The translations under genes were made by a program, and so were the position numbers. The notes under the pieces were generated by a model. It was given only the letters and a program-made list of their open reading frames with translations, had not been told where the DNA came from and did not search any database. From NCBI RefSeq assembly GCF_020497125.1, contig NC_059075.1, positions 66,979,321 through 67,043,320 of the forward strand: a DNA stretch of 64,000 nt, in the 5' to 3' direction. Below are positions 22,661-33,734 of this stretch, one piece after another. Within the stretch, counting starts at the first letter, position 1. Each line of letters begins with the position of its first letter. Origin of the DNA: Mauremys mutica. Lineage: Eukaryota > Chordata > Testudines > Geoemydidae.

Positions 22661-24010
22661 GGGCACATATCTATCAAGAAATGGACATGCACAGCAGCAC
22701 TTGCACTATTCAATATTCAGAATAAATGTCGCTTTACATATAAGTGGGCTAACTTAGATTATGACAAGTAGTGTTCCCAATACTCGTATCCAGACTGGAT
22801 AGTCCATTATGTTTTGGATCATGCAGACACTCTCCATTGTTCCAAACTCCAGTCTTCAGAATTACACCACTAGGATATTACACTTGTATTCTAAGTATTG
22901 TGGAATCCTTGGGTCATGTGAAATCTATACCATATCCAAAATGCTTTTCTGTTGGTGCTCACTGAGCATGTGCAAGAGTGTGAGCTGCCCAGTACAATCT
23001 ATATTCAAAATAATAGACTTGACTTGTTGTTGAGGAATGCTATACGTGTCCCTTGCAGACAAGTGAATCGTTTGAAATGCTGCTCCTGAATTTTCTTATC
23101 TTTGTATTTCAAAGGTTGTGGAATAAAAGCTGTAAGTATATGACAGCTGCAGAGTTACACCAGGGATGAATTTGGCTGAGTATGTTTCTATTTTTTTTTC
23201 TCTGAAACATGGGGTATTGAAGCTGGATGGAGATGGTCTGAGAGTCTATGGCAAATCCTACTGCTGGTTAAAAGGTGGTTTGCTAAGGGACTTGACTAGG
23301 CCATTGACTTCTCTTGTGTTTTGATTTGGTGTGTATCCGTACAATTGGACAGCTTCAGAAAGTCCTGGCTGAATAAGACATCCTCCCTTTCCAAGGATAG
23401 GAAGTGTTATAATTGAGTGTGTCAGCACTTTTTAGAGAAACCACATTAAAATGAATTCTTCCTCCATAACAATATTTATAAACCTTGGTTTTAAAATATA
23501 AATGGATTATGTTATTCAGTCAAAATACAGTAATCCCCCCATCCCAAAACATCCTGAATAACCAAGGAGCCTTTTTAAAAACATTTTTGCATGTTTGTAC
23601 AATCAAAAATGGCTTTGCCTGCCAAATTTAATTTGTTTTTCAATCAGGCGGTAATATGATCTAATTCTGTATTAAAAATAAATAAAGGAAATTAAATTAC
23701 ACAAAGGGGGTAGGGGAAATCTCAGATGTTAACATGGAAAAACCTCTGAAGCCAGGAAATTCATAGTTGAGATACTCCGGCATCCAATCACCCCTCTGTG
23801 TCCAGGTAATTTCACAGTTGTTACTGTTTGTATATCATTTATATTACAGTAACTGCTAGAGGCATCAGCCAGGTTGGGTGCCCATGTTGCTACGTGCTAT
23901 ACAAACATGTAGTCAATGACAATGTGCATCCTGAAGAGCTTATGTATCTAATTCTGGTTGTTGGGCAGGGTGCGGGGCAGGTGGTTAGAGTTTAGTAGCT
24001 GGGATCAAGG
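22660..24010. other. no recognised feature
   Basis: A/T-rich non-coding DNA. Nothing paired or coding seen. Confidence 0.4.
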
Positions 24011-24014
24011 CTCT

Positions 24015-24185
24015 GAGATCGATCCACCAGCGGTCGGTTTAGCAGGTCTAGTGAAGACCTGCCAAATCAACAGCAGATCGCTCTCCAGTCGACCCCTGTA
24101 CTCTACCCCCACCTGAGGCACATTGCGCATGTGCTAAGTGGAGGAGTACCCTGCCTCCTTTCATCTGAGCCTCCCAGCTACAAGT
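24015..24185. repeat. Short symmetrical repeat (MITE-like fragment)
   Basis: The core GGTTTAGCAGGTCTAGTGAAGACCTGCCAAATC is a near-perfect inverted repeat around AGTGAAG, followed by CTCTCCAGTCGACCCCTGTACTC. It resembles the interior of a dispersed DNA repeat; termini not resolved. Confidence 0.4.
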
Positions 24186-24280
24186 TCAGGCAGAGACATG
24201 GTGGTCAAACAGCAGTCAACAAGATTAATATTTTGTACATCTGAAGGGCTTTTTATCCAGAAAGGTTTTGAAGAGCTTTA

Positions 24281-24703
24281 AGGCTAGATCCACAAAAGGA
24301 TTTAGGGCTCGAAGTCCAACATTTAGGTGCCACTGAGATCCTCAAAACCCCTAATCAGTTGCCACCTAACCCTGTAGGTTCCTAAAATCCCTTGGCATCC
24401 GAGTTTCTAACAGTGAGCATGCGTACAGCCACCTCAGTCGTGGCACCTGGGTACCCATCTCGTACCTAAACCCCAGCAGGATCCTCAAACTAGGCAACCC
24501 CCAGCCCATGAGGCCTGATCCGGTAGGCAGTCTTAGAGTATGCCTAAACCCACACAAAATGGCCTGGCTGTGGGGGGATGAGCGGGTGGAGGCAGTAACA
24601 GCCTCCTTTAGCCCAGTGGTTAGGGCACTCACCTGCGTTCAGATCTCTGTTCGATGCATGTAGCGAGAGAGAGAGCATTGTAGCCGGGTCTCCCACATCA
24701 ATG

Positions 24704-24739
<36 letters not shown>

Positions 24740-25310
24740 GTGTGGAGCAGAGATCTGAATGCGGGTCTTCCACCTCTCAGGTGAGTGCCCTAATTGCTGG
24801 GCTGTAGAGCTCACTCCTTGGCCCAATGCGTATTTATTTATTTATACCCGGTGGAACAGCTTTGGTGGGAAAGACGGAGATCTCATAGTCCAGAATATCC
24901 CATAGTCCTGTTACTAAAGCACTCACCTGAGAACTGAATGGGTTCCAATCCCTGCTCCACATCAGGCAGAGGGGAGAATTGGACCTGGGTATCCCAAATC
25001 CTGGGTGAGTGCCCTAACTCTCTTCCATGCAAAATACCGCTTAGGTGCCTGACTCAACCCAAGCAAAGATAGATGCCTCCCTCCAGCCCAGATTTAGGTG
25101 CCTGACTCCCTGGGTGGTGGGCGGGAGGGCTTTACGACCTACCCCTCTTTCTTGGCATTTCCTACTAGCTAGCTTAGGCAAGTCCCCCACTTGGCATGCT
25201 GCCTTTTGTGGATCCCAAACGTCTTAGGCACCTAACTTTCCTAATGCATTGTATAGAGTGTTAGGCAATGCAACGCCTAACACAAGTCCCTTTTGTGGAT
25301 CTAGCCCTTG
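24281..25310. mobile_element. TIR element enclosing two inverted pairs of tRNA-like heads
   Basis: The left end GGCTAGATCCACAAAAGG (24,281) and right end CCTTTTGTGGATCTAGCCC (25,288-25,306) are inverted repeats, giving a unit of about 1.03 kb. Inside, AGCCCAGTGGTTAGGGCAC with a B-box-like GTTCGATGC (24,610-24,660) is repeated inverted at about 24,745-24,802. A second pair (about 24,905-24,960 with GGGTTCCAATCCC, and about 24,975-25,030) is again inverted. No protein coding. It looks like a non-autonomous element built from SINE heads. Target duplication not found. Confidence 0.55.
24703..24735. repeat. (CT)n microsatellite
   Basis: A CT run of about 30 bases. It sits at the axis between the first inverted pair of tRNA-like heads, with a complementary GA run at 24,666-24,678. 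Confidence 0.8.
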
Positions 25311-25967
25311 GAAAGAATATACTCTTAGGAATCCCTTCAGTTTCCACATTGATAAGCAGCCACCTCTGGAGCATGACTTGGCAGCTGTTTAACAGCACAA
25401 AGCAATGCTCTACAGCTGTTTAGGTAGTAATGTAGAATACTGCTGTGACAGACTGACAATATCCTGTAATATACCAAAGAAACCTTACGGAATTTAGATA
25501 AGCTCTATTGAGTTCAGTTTACCCCTGTTGAATTAGGGTTAACGCCTTTGGGGTACATTGTATTAAAAACACAATTGTGTATGGGTTATTGTGTCATTCT
25601 GGTACCTTTTCTAGTAGGGAGGGGGGATGCTAATGTACTACTTCTGTTCTCAACAGTTTGAAGTCATCCCCCCTGGGGAGATATTTATACACTAGTTCAA
25701 ACTGGATTCTCCAGAGACCTACAGACAAAGACTTCTGGAAAACCTCAGGGTTTTCTTCCTGACCCAGCATACGGACAGGGCTCCTGCTCCACAGAGGGCC
25801 TTGAATCCTTAGGGGAGGATTGGAAGGACTTGTCCTACTGAGGCCCTGTGAGACTGTGCACTTGTCCTGAGCTGAAGCTCTGATGAACTTGTAACCAGAA
25901 GGCTGCTCTATTGAAAGACTGCGGCTGCCAGAGCCCATGTGAGAATGGTGGTGATATCTGATAAGTC

Positions 25968-26726
25968 GGGCCCTAGTAAAGTCACGGCAGTGAAAAACGT
26001 ATCATGGACTGTGAAATCTGGTCTCCCCCGTGAAATCTGTATAGTACAGGATAAAATTACTCCAAAGACCAGATTTCACGGGGGAGACCAGCATTCCTTA
26101 AACTGGGGGTCCTGACCCAAAAAGGGATTGCAGGGGGGTTGCGGTATTGCCACCCTTACTTCTGTGCTGCCTTTAGAGCTAGGTTGCCTGAGAGCAGTGG
26201 CTGCTGGCCAGGTGCCCAGCTCTGAAGGCAGTGTCCCACCAGTAGCAGAGCAGAAGTACGAGTGGCAATACCATACAATGCCATCCTTCCTTCTGCGCTG
26301 CTGCCTTCAGAGCTGGGCAGCCGGACAGTGGCGGCTGCTGGCTGAGGGCCCAGCTCTAAAGGTAGCAGCATAGAACTAAGAGTGGCAATCGCATACCATA
26401 CCATGCCATCCTTACTTCTGCGCTGTTGCTGGCAGAGGTGCTGCCTTCAGAACTGGGTGGTTGGAGAGCGGTGGCTGCTGACTGGGAGCTCAGCTCTGAA
26501 GCTGTGCCGCCACCAGCAACAGCGGAGAAGTAAGGGTGGCAATACTACGACCTCCCTACAATAACCTTGTGACCCCCCCCACACCCCATTTTGGGTCACA
26601 CTTCTACAATTGCAACACCATGAAATTTCAGATTTAAATATCTGAAATCATGAAATTTGATTTTTTTTTTTTAAATCCTATGACCGTGAAATTAACCAAA
26701 ATGGACCATGAATTTGGTAGGGCCCT
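25968..26726. mobile_element. Non-autonomous DNA element with GGGCCCTA ends and internal tandem units
   Basis: The termini GGGCCCTAGTAAAGTCAC and the complement of the right end (AGGGCCCTACCAAATTCA) are inverted. The interior has a 21-bp perfect hairpin (26,018-26,038 with 26,071-26,091) and about three tandem units of roughly 125 bp (26,145-26,530), each with CTTACTTCTGCGCTG-like and GCTGGGCAGC-like motifs. CTGATA occurs on both flanks. The ends fit a hAT-type element but the superfamily is not proven. Confidence 0.6.
26145..26530. repeat. Tandem units of about 125 bp inside the GGGCCCTA element
   Basis: Successive blocks begin near CCATCCTTACTTCTGCGCTG and run through CAGAGCTGGGC, GTGGCTGCTGGC and CAGCTCTGAAGGCAGC. 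Three copies diverge by substitutions and small indels; the third contains an extra GTTGCTGGCAGAG segment. Confidence 0.6.
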
Positions 26727-28071
26727 ACTGATACACATGCTGATAAGTTTGTAGGTTCTTTTATTGTTTTGAATGTTTTCTCTGTAATGCTTTTTACCTT
26801 AAGAATACAGTAGGCTGTAAGGTGTGGCAACTTGCATCTGTAGCAATTACACTGGTATCTGTCTCTGAAGAGAAAGCAAGCAGGAGTCCTAAGGCAACCT
26901 CTTTGTGCTGGGAATGACACAGTGAAGGCAGGGAACTATCCAACCTGGAAACACCCCAGTCAGAAGGGAGAGAGACCGGTGTCTCCACCCAAGAGAGGCC
27001 ACAGCCGGGGAGCTGAAAGCCAAGAGTGGTGGCCTTACTGACCACTGGGGAGGAGGGAAATCCAGGTGCAGTTGCCCTGAACTATGACAACTTCATTAAA
27101 CACAAGCTACAGAGAGAACTTAATGAGGCAGAATGTAATAATCTCAGTTGGGAACTTTGGCTATAATGCTGAGATGAACAGCCCCTATTATTACTAAAAT
27201 TATCCTGGGGGGGGGGTCTCCTAAAAACCAAAAACCATTAGGTCTTTCCCCTTTTTGGAAAGGGGACACCCTCCAGTAGCACAGTATCCCATAACATTGT
27301 ACCAGTTCCACACGGGATAAGTATTTATCCAGAGGGAAATGTGCCACCTACTAAATTACCAGCACCACTCCTTAAGCACTCTGTATTTCCTTGCTGATCT
27401 TCCATCCATGTTTGAGATCTGATAAAATCACAGTCTGTGGTTGTATGCCTGTGAGGTGAGCAGCAGAAACCACCAATTTGGTCAACTTAATGTATTCTCT
27501 GTACATACACACACATCATATATCATTTGAAAGCCTATTATGTCTACTTTAAGATGAGGAGCTTTCAAGTGGTACCATAGAAACAGTGATAAACACTGAC
27601 ACCATCAATATGTTAAAATGACTTCTTTGAAATATTTGCATTCATTTGTTAGTTTAATGACTGTATTATTTTAAGACATCAAATTGGATTTCTTTGTGAC
27701 CTCAAAAGAAGCAACAATCTAAAGGGTAAAACAAAATCTAATAATAAATTTGTGCACGTATCATTGAAATATAATAGCACAGGTGACATTTCTAGTCAAC
27801 ATCATTCTCATCATCTTGTTCATCACTCTGATTTCTGTCGAGAGTGCGTGGGATACCACAGTCTTCATTGCCTTGGCGTATACACAGTTCTGTGCAGGGA
27901 AGATTGTTCTCACTTCAGACTAAGTTGATTCTCCAGTGATCCCTAAAGGTGCAGGCACAAATACGGTCATGTAGAAGCTCAAGTGCCATTGGGCTCTTGA
28001 AAAATACAGGAAATAGCTCATCATCCCCATTTTTCCATCCATGTTGCTTGCAAAGGTGATCCAATATCTGG

Positions 28072-29290
28072 TTAACCTATGTGCGAAGATATCCAAAGCT
28101 TTGTCAAAATGCTCTTTTTGGCATGCTCTTCAAAACTGCCCTCACATGGTGGAAGTTTGGCCAGTGACTTGTCCTTTTTGATGGCTAGATTGAGGTTCAA
28201 GCAACTCCAGCATCTGTGGGTCATCTTTTCTGTCTCGCTCTGGTCATACAGCACTGCTACCAACTTCCTTGCTGCAGAAATTGTGGCTTCTCCGTCCGTC
28301 TCTCCCAATTTGGCAAAATATCTGAAGTGGTAAATTCCCTTTGTTTTGACAACATTAAACACAGATTTTTTTTTCCCCTCAATACCAAATAGGGGTGGCT
28401 CAGAGTCACATTCTGTTAATGCATGTACAGCAGGAAGTATGTTGCAGAAGTCAGGAGAGAGTGCATCACAAATTGCATGCACAGGTATGAAGCAATACTT
28501 GTCAGTTGGGCTAGTTATGGTGCCCATTTCTATCTACATGTTATCTATGGGTTCCATTTTTGGAAAGTAGTGAACAGCAAGGACTAAGACAGCTGTATCA
28601 GGAGACCTAATTACTAGGGTTCTTTTGACACCCAGAGGCCCAAAAGCTATATTGGCACGTACAGCATGCAGAAGCATCTTTGTGTCCATAGGTGCCTCTC
28701 TACTAGGGGAATGCTTGACACTCCCACACTCTGCCCCAGGATTGCCCCCACTCCACCCCTTCCCCCAAGGCCCCGCCTCTTTTCAACGGTCACCCTGAGC
28801 ACACCCCGTCCCCACTCCTCCCCTTCCCTCCCAGTGCCTCCTGCATGCCGGGGAACAGCTGGGAGGGAGGGGGAGGAGTTGATCAGTGGGGCCACCTGTG
28901 GGTGGGAGATGCTTGGGGTGGGGGGAGGAACTTGGCTGCCAGTGGGTGCTAAGCACTCACTAATTTTTTTCCATGGGTTCTCTGGCCCTGGAGCACCCAT
29001 GGAGTTGGCAGCTATGCTTGTGTCCCCTTCCTCTTGAGTACTATACAAGTCTTAGGCTTCTTCAACCACCTGTAGTGGTAGTGGGCTTTGCTACTTCACT
29101 GTTGGAAAAGCATCCAGCAAGAAGGAGTGTTTGTTTTGGGCATATGCCTTCTCTCAAGGGCACTTTGGACCATGTATTCAGAGAGGAATTTTACAAGTGG
29201 TGGCTTGTTAAATGCCACATTTGGAAACTTTTTCTTGGAGGCACAGGGTGTCCACCAATCCTCTGGTATTTCTTGCATGCAACCTTAGAT
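28072..29290 (-). pseudogene. XPG/FEN-like nuclease remnant of an Academ-type element
   Basis: Minus-strand blocks in order: KFLSEYMVQSALERR (about 29,190), STQEEGDT (about 29,040), then, past the nested MITE, MLLHAV, SPDTAVLVL (about 28,590), and 28,527-28,072 with FIPVHAICDALSPDFC, ILPAVHALTECDSE and FGIEGKKKSVFNVV. Acidic EEADT and SPDTD motifs followed by HALTGCDTT-(F/Y)GIGKK resemble the acidic centre and helix-hairpin-helix of XPG/FEN nucleases. Here SPDTD is SPDTA, GCD is ECD, and an in-frame TAG lies before the 28,527 Met. Inactive. Alternative reading: an orphan repeat-borne ORF family. Confidence 0.55.
28687..29016. mobile_element. hAT-type MITE nested in the Academ-like ORF (330 bp)
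   Basis: The ends CATAGGTGCC and the complement of GGCAGCTATG are inverted (CATAGCTGCC). Near-perfect 8-bp flanks TTTGTGTC (28,679-28,686) and CTTGTGTC (29,017-29,024) mark the insertion, which falls right after the EEGDT motif of the host ORF. The interior is C-rich on + and non-coding. Confidence 0.75.
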
Positions 29291-29752
29291 CCTGTCCGGT
29301 GCTGTCATTCTGCAGTTTTCAGAGGTACTGTTGTCCTATCTGTTAAAGAGTTTGATTACAGAATTAGTTTTGCCAAATCCTTTTAGGGCCTTCCTCAAAT
29401 TCTCAGCAGCCAGTTAATTGAATGTGTGGAGTTTGTCTCCAGCCATCATTTATATGACAGCCATGGCATCTCTGATGTACACTGTACTTACTGTGTTGCA
29501 TAGTGTGACTGGGTGCTGGCTAGGAAACCTTGAGCCACACCTCTGTCATGCCAGCTCCAATCAGGAAAGGAGAATTGGAGCTGGCTGAGTAAGCCCAGCC
29601 CTAAGTGGCAAATGGGGAACAGCTGCCGGCCTCGTTAGCCAGGAGCTACATAACGGTTGGCAGGAAGGAAGCCAGGGGGAGGGGAAAGGGAGGAGTCAGA
29701 GGCCACCCTCTCCTGCTGGCTGTAAGCCTGATGCTGTCTGTAGCTACAACAG

Positions 29753-30085
29753 CAGTGGGCAAACTTTTTGGCCCGAGGGCCACATCGGGGTTGCAAAACT
29801 GTATGGAGGGCTGGGTAGGGCAGGCTGTGCCTCCCCAAACAGCCTGGTCCCTGCCCCCTCCCACTTCCCATCCCCTCACTGCCCCCCTCAGAATCCCCGA
29901 CCTATCCAATCCCTCCTGCTCCTTGTCCCCAGACTGTCCCATCCCGGGACTCCCCTGACCCCTCCCCTTATCCAACCCCCCTTCTCTCTGTCCCCTGACT
30001 GCCCCAACCCCTATCCACACCCCTGCCCCCTGACAGGCCTCCAGGACTCCCCTGCCCCATCCAACCCCCGGGTCCCTGGCTACTG
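29753..30085 (+). mobile_element. hAT-type MITE, 3' truncated
   Basis: It begins CAGTGGGCAAACTTTTTGG, a hAT terminus, followed by GCCCGAGGGCCACATC and a long C/T-rich body of CCCCTGCCCC-type units. The opposite terminus is not recognisable before 30,085. The C/T-rich interior produces long spurious ORFs on both strands. Confidence 0.55.
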
Positions 30086-30527
30086 GACTGCATATAACGT
30101 GCTCTTCTTGCCTCTGAACTGAAAGGCGTGAACTTTGTCTTCAATATTTCTTGTAAGGCCATTTCTTTTTCTTAGCTTTTGCATATTCATAATATGAAGC
30201 TGTGTATTGTAATCTCTAACACTAATCTATGCATAAGGGTTACTGAATTTAAAAATCTAGTTCAAAGGCTAGTATGGCATGCATAGGCAATTACAAATTA
30301 AAACCTTCTACCAGGCAGACTGGATGCCACAAACTACATTATATGTACAAAACCTTATAAACTGAGACGCATTATACAGTATTAGGAATTCACGTATGTT
30401 TATATCTGTCCACTATGCAAAACTATGGGTATGCAATCTACAGCTGTACAACCTTCCGGGAGAGACCGATCTGGCCCACAACTCTCAACTGAAAATATAG
30501 AAAACTGTTATAATCCCTTGAGATACC

Positions 30528-30676
30528 TTGACAACTAACAGTATCAGAGGGGTAGCCGTGTTAGTCTGGATCTGTAAAAAGCAACAAAGAGTCGTGTGGC
30601 ACCTTATAGACTAATACCAATACATCTGTTAGTCTATAAGGTGCCATAGGACTCTTTGCATATTCTTAGTTGTCAA
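30528..30676. repeat. Foldback repeat with inverted 30-bp and 11-bp arms
   Basis: It contains GTAGCCGTGTTAGTCTGGAT, the head of a very common amniote repeat, then CAAAGAGTCGTGTGGCACC (30,585 on). The next segment, GGTGCCATAGGACTCTTTG (ending 30,658), is its near-exact complement. Outside this, TTGACAACTAA (30,528-30,538) pairs perfectly with TTAGTTGTCAA (30,666-30,676). Confidence 0.65.
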
Positions 30677-31099
30677 AAGCAACAATGTGAAAACATTTAA
30701 TCTTAGTATTATTTAAAGATGTTGATATTTACCATTTTTGTCATGAGCTAAAGAGCTTCATCAGTTCTGGAAAAAAATAGTTCCCCATGCAAAACCCATA
30801 CAAATCTTTTAATGCATTGTCATCTGGTAGCTTTGACCAATATGACACCACATTAAGGTGTTGAAATTAACTTAAACAGTGAAATGGCAAAAAAGGACAC
30901 TTTCTTATTATGGGTACCATTGTTTCCCCTCACCTACAGGCTTATGGCACCAGTTGACAGCTGCACATCATACTTTTAAGTACATTTAGATGAGGTAAGC
31001 TTTCGAATGATATATGATATGGGGATGTGTGTGTGGGAGGGGGTACATTAAACTCCAAAACTATGTCCCTTTTTGGAGAATTGCCACCTGCCTATGTAG

Positions 31100-32055
31100 A
31101 GTAGACTTATAGGGTATGGGTAAAATGTACTCCGACGCAGCAGCTCAGCACAAGAAGTGCTAAACCTTAAAAACAAGGCTCAAGTGGAATGTAAGGGGAA
31201 CACACTCCTTGTGCCGTCCCACTGCAAACGGGGTAGGTACGTTCTCAGACAAATTTAGTCACTGTTCTTAAAATTGTGTTTATATATTAAAAAAAACAAA
31301 ACAAAATTGAATGGGGGGAAATGTAGACGATTACTGAAGATTTAAAAGGAACATTGAAAGGGCAAGAAGTGTTAAGGTAAGGCAAGACTTAAAAACCTCC
31401 CCAAACCTCTGAGAAATATTGGGAAGTGTGAAAATGCAGTAAAGGTACCCAAATAACTTTAACACTCCCTTTCTATCCTCCCTGTAATCTGCACCTTTGA
31501 ATATGGGTGGGTTTGTTAAGGCCTCATCTAATCTTGAACACTGAGCTAATGGTGCCAGTGGGAGGTCAGTTTCCTATAGTAGATGACTTTAAAGTCCTCC
31601 TTGTGACAACTGCTAAGTTAGTTCCGAGCTAGGTGACTAGCTCAAGAGTGCAAGCAGATTACAAGGGTGCAGGGCAGCTCCTGGATTAAGGGCTTCAAAG
31701 GTCTGTAGCAAATAACTTCAACATTTTAAATATAAAGCCTTCCCCAAAACACACGACGGGATTGATCTTTGTGGAGGATAGGAGAATAAAACAAATGCAG
31801 AGTTTCTAGGCCAAGCCATCTTTGAGATATGATATGCCAAAAAGACACAGATTTTCCAAAATGGGGTGAAAAAATTCACATTTTAATCTCACTGTCATAG
31901 GTCTGAAATCCCTCATCTGACTCACCTCAAATGAGGCTCAACAGGAACCTTGTTCATATCTAGTCTCTCCCACACCTTCCAACAGCATGGGATTATTCCT
32001 TACGTGTGTGTATCAAGTGCTTCAGATGGTTCATTCTTGAATAGCCCTGTTGCTC
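31100..32055. other. no recognised feature
   Basis: Ordinary non-coding sequence after the right terminal repeat of the Academ-like element. Confidence 0.4.
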
Positions 32056-32059
32056 ACCA

Positions 32060-32290
32060 TAACTCAGTGTGCTGCAGTTAAATACCCGGGGCTGGCCTGT
32101 GGAGCTGTAAAATTGCGGTGTAGACATTCAGGCTTGGACTGGAGCCTGAGCTCTGGGACCCTTTCCCCTTGCGAGGACCTAGAGCTTTCAACACCACAAT
32201 TTTGCAGCCCGAGACCCGCAAACCTGCCAGCTAGCACAGGCCTGCTGCAGGTGTTTGGAAGGGAATGTCTACACTGCAGTTAGACTGCTA
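32060..32290. repeat. Degenerate palindromic MITE
   Basis: AAAATTGCGGTGTAGACATTC pairs loosely with the later CACAATTTTGC, and GGCTTGGACTGGAGCC with GAGCTC-rich sequence around the centre near 32,165. It ends AATGTCTACACTGCAGTTAGA. The layout is that of palindromic short DNA elements whose ends read GTCTACACTGC. The left terminus is lost. Confidence 0.45.
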
Positions 32291-33730
32291 CAAACCATTC
32301 CACCTGGGGTGACCCTGAAGGCTGTGCAGAAGCATCAACTGGTACAACACACAGCGGCGAATATCTGACAGTAGGTAACTGAGGAGAATGTTTCACGTTT
32401 GTGCTCTGCCCCTCTTACAATTATTGATCTGCTTTAAAGACTTAGGGTCAAGTACCCTGCAGGTGTAAATGTAACACCACTGATTTAAATGGAGTTGTAC
32501 CCATTTATGCCAGTGGAAAATTTGGCTCCTACTCATAACTCAAATGCTGGCATGTAGGATGAATATCGAGCGACCTCTGGACCTCACCTTTCTCTCTTCA
32601 CACTTGCTGAGAACACCACGATCAACAGTGATGTCACAGCTGTCAGAGCCCAGGATGAAGCACTGTACGGCTGGGAGCTGTGTGTTTTTGGTGGGGGGTG
32701 GGGTGTTGGATCGGGGCCTTGCTACCAGGGATCAGGCTGAATTCAAGTCTAGCCATCTTCAGAGCACAATGCATGTTGTGGCTCTCTGGGCAATGCTCCT
32801 CTCTCAAGGAAGGAGACTGGTGATATTGTGCCCAAAAGGGAAATGGCCAGTGGCCTGTTGATAGTGCTTTATTTTTACTTTGGTAATCTTCATGCAAGAA
32901 TGATCCTTCAGAAACTCAGGTTCTGACAGACAAGGGCAGAGACTATAGCCCTAGTCAGACAGCACAGATGCTTATACTAATGCTTGCAGTTGGCACCTGA
33001 GTGCTATGGTGATGGGCGCATTAGAAACTGGAAGATGAGTCTTGTTCTCTTGTAAATTACTCTCACTCTCCGGGCATCTTTTTTCCTTGTGTTAAACGTG
33101 AAGGATAGTTTCAGGCTCACTACTTCTCATTATGTTCTCATTTTTCTACCTTAAATAAACCATCTAGCCAAACCCAACCTGACAGATGCTGCCCTCACTG
33201 TGACACTGAGCACACAACATGCTGCATGAAAATCTGGCTTTGTGGGTGAATGCAGCATGAGCGGTGACCCTCCTAGCATCCCTGCTAAAAATAAAACTCT
33301 TCCCTTCTGGCAGTCTTGGGGTTGCTTTTAATAGGTAGCCAGTCTCACCCCAGGGCTTAACTTTCGAGAATGCCAGGAGCTGGCTCATCTTTGGGAAGCT
33401 GCACTGAGGTAGTGAGGGTGAGGATGTTCATCTGCAGCAGGTGCACCTCAGTTGCTCCCTAACAAACTGCCAGATCACCCAGATACATGATAGGTAATGC
33501 TCTGCATTTCCTAGCCCTTGTGCAGCATACATCTGTGTTTCTCTAACCACCCAGCCTCCTTGATACTCCTCAATCCAGCTCTATCTTCCCAGTTACATAA
33601 ACCTCACGCTACCCTTGATTCTTACCTCAACAAGCAACTCAACCCTCTGCCAGCTGCCTCATCCCTTTAACAGCCTCCACACAGCGTTCCAGATCAGCGC
33701 CCCTCTCGGCTGCTGGTTAGCTGTCCCTCT
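32290..33730. other. no recognised gene
   Basis: Non-coding. TGATTTAAATGGAGTTGTACC (about 32,480) recalls the core of a symmetrical MITE family but its ends were not found. No other paired repeats seen. Confidence 0.35.
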
Positions 33731-33734
33731 CAAA

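Larger units (their letters stand above)
25443..27085 (+). repeat. LTR-like repeat split by a DNA element
   Basis: It starts TGTGACAGACTGAC and shares with position 60-150 a run around TTAGGGGAGGATTGGAAGGA, so both belong to one family. The part after the insert (26,730-27,085) continues with AATACAGTAGGCTGTAAGG and a GC-richer tail. The 3' limit is uncertain. No adjacent retroviral genes were seen. Confidence 0.4.
27450..31098 (-). mobile_element. Academ-like DNA transposon with long terminal inverted repeats
   Basis: Left sequence from about 27,470 (ACTTAATGTA, then CACACACATCATATATCATT and GAAAGC) matches the complement of about 30,920-31,065 (TTAATGTACC, CACACACATCC, ATATATCATTCGAAAGC), continuing inward to GGTACCATA/GGTGCCATA. 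The inverted repeats are at least 100 bp. Between them lies a minus-strand nuclease-like remnant (28,072-29,290). XPG-type nuclease domains are known in the Academ superfamily, hence the tentative class. Later insertions are a MITE at 28,687, a hAT fragment at 29,753 and a foldback repeat at 30,528. The exact ends were not fixed. Confidence 0.55.

Noticed and set aside
24610..25030. Functional tRNA genes
   Set aside because: A-box and B-box-like words occur but no cloverleaf with matched acceptor stem; they are SINE-type heads in inverted pairs.
26145..26530. CRISPR-like array
   Set aside because: Tandem 125-bp units without short identical repeats and unique spacers; vertebrate DNA element interior.
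29605..30162. Long Pro/Gly-rich ORFs on both strands
   Set aside because: They come from the C/T-rich interior of a hAT MITE fragment, not from a gene.
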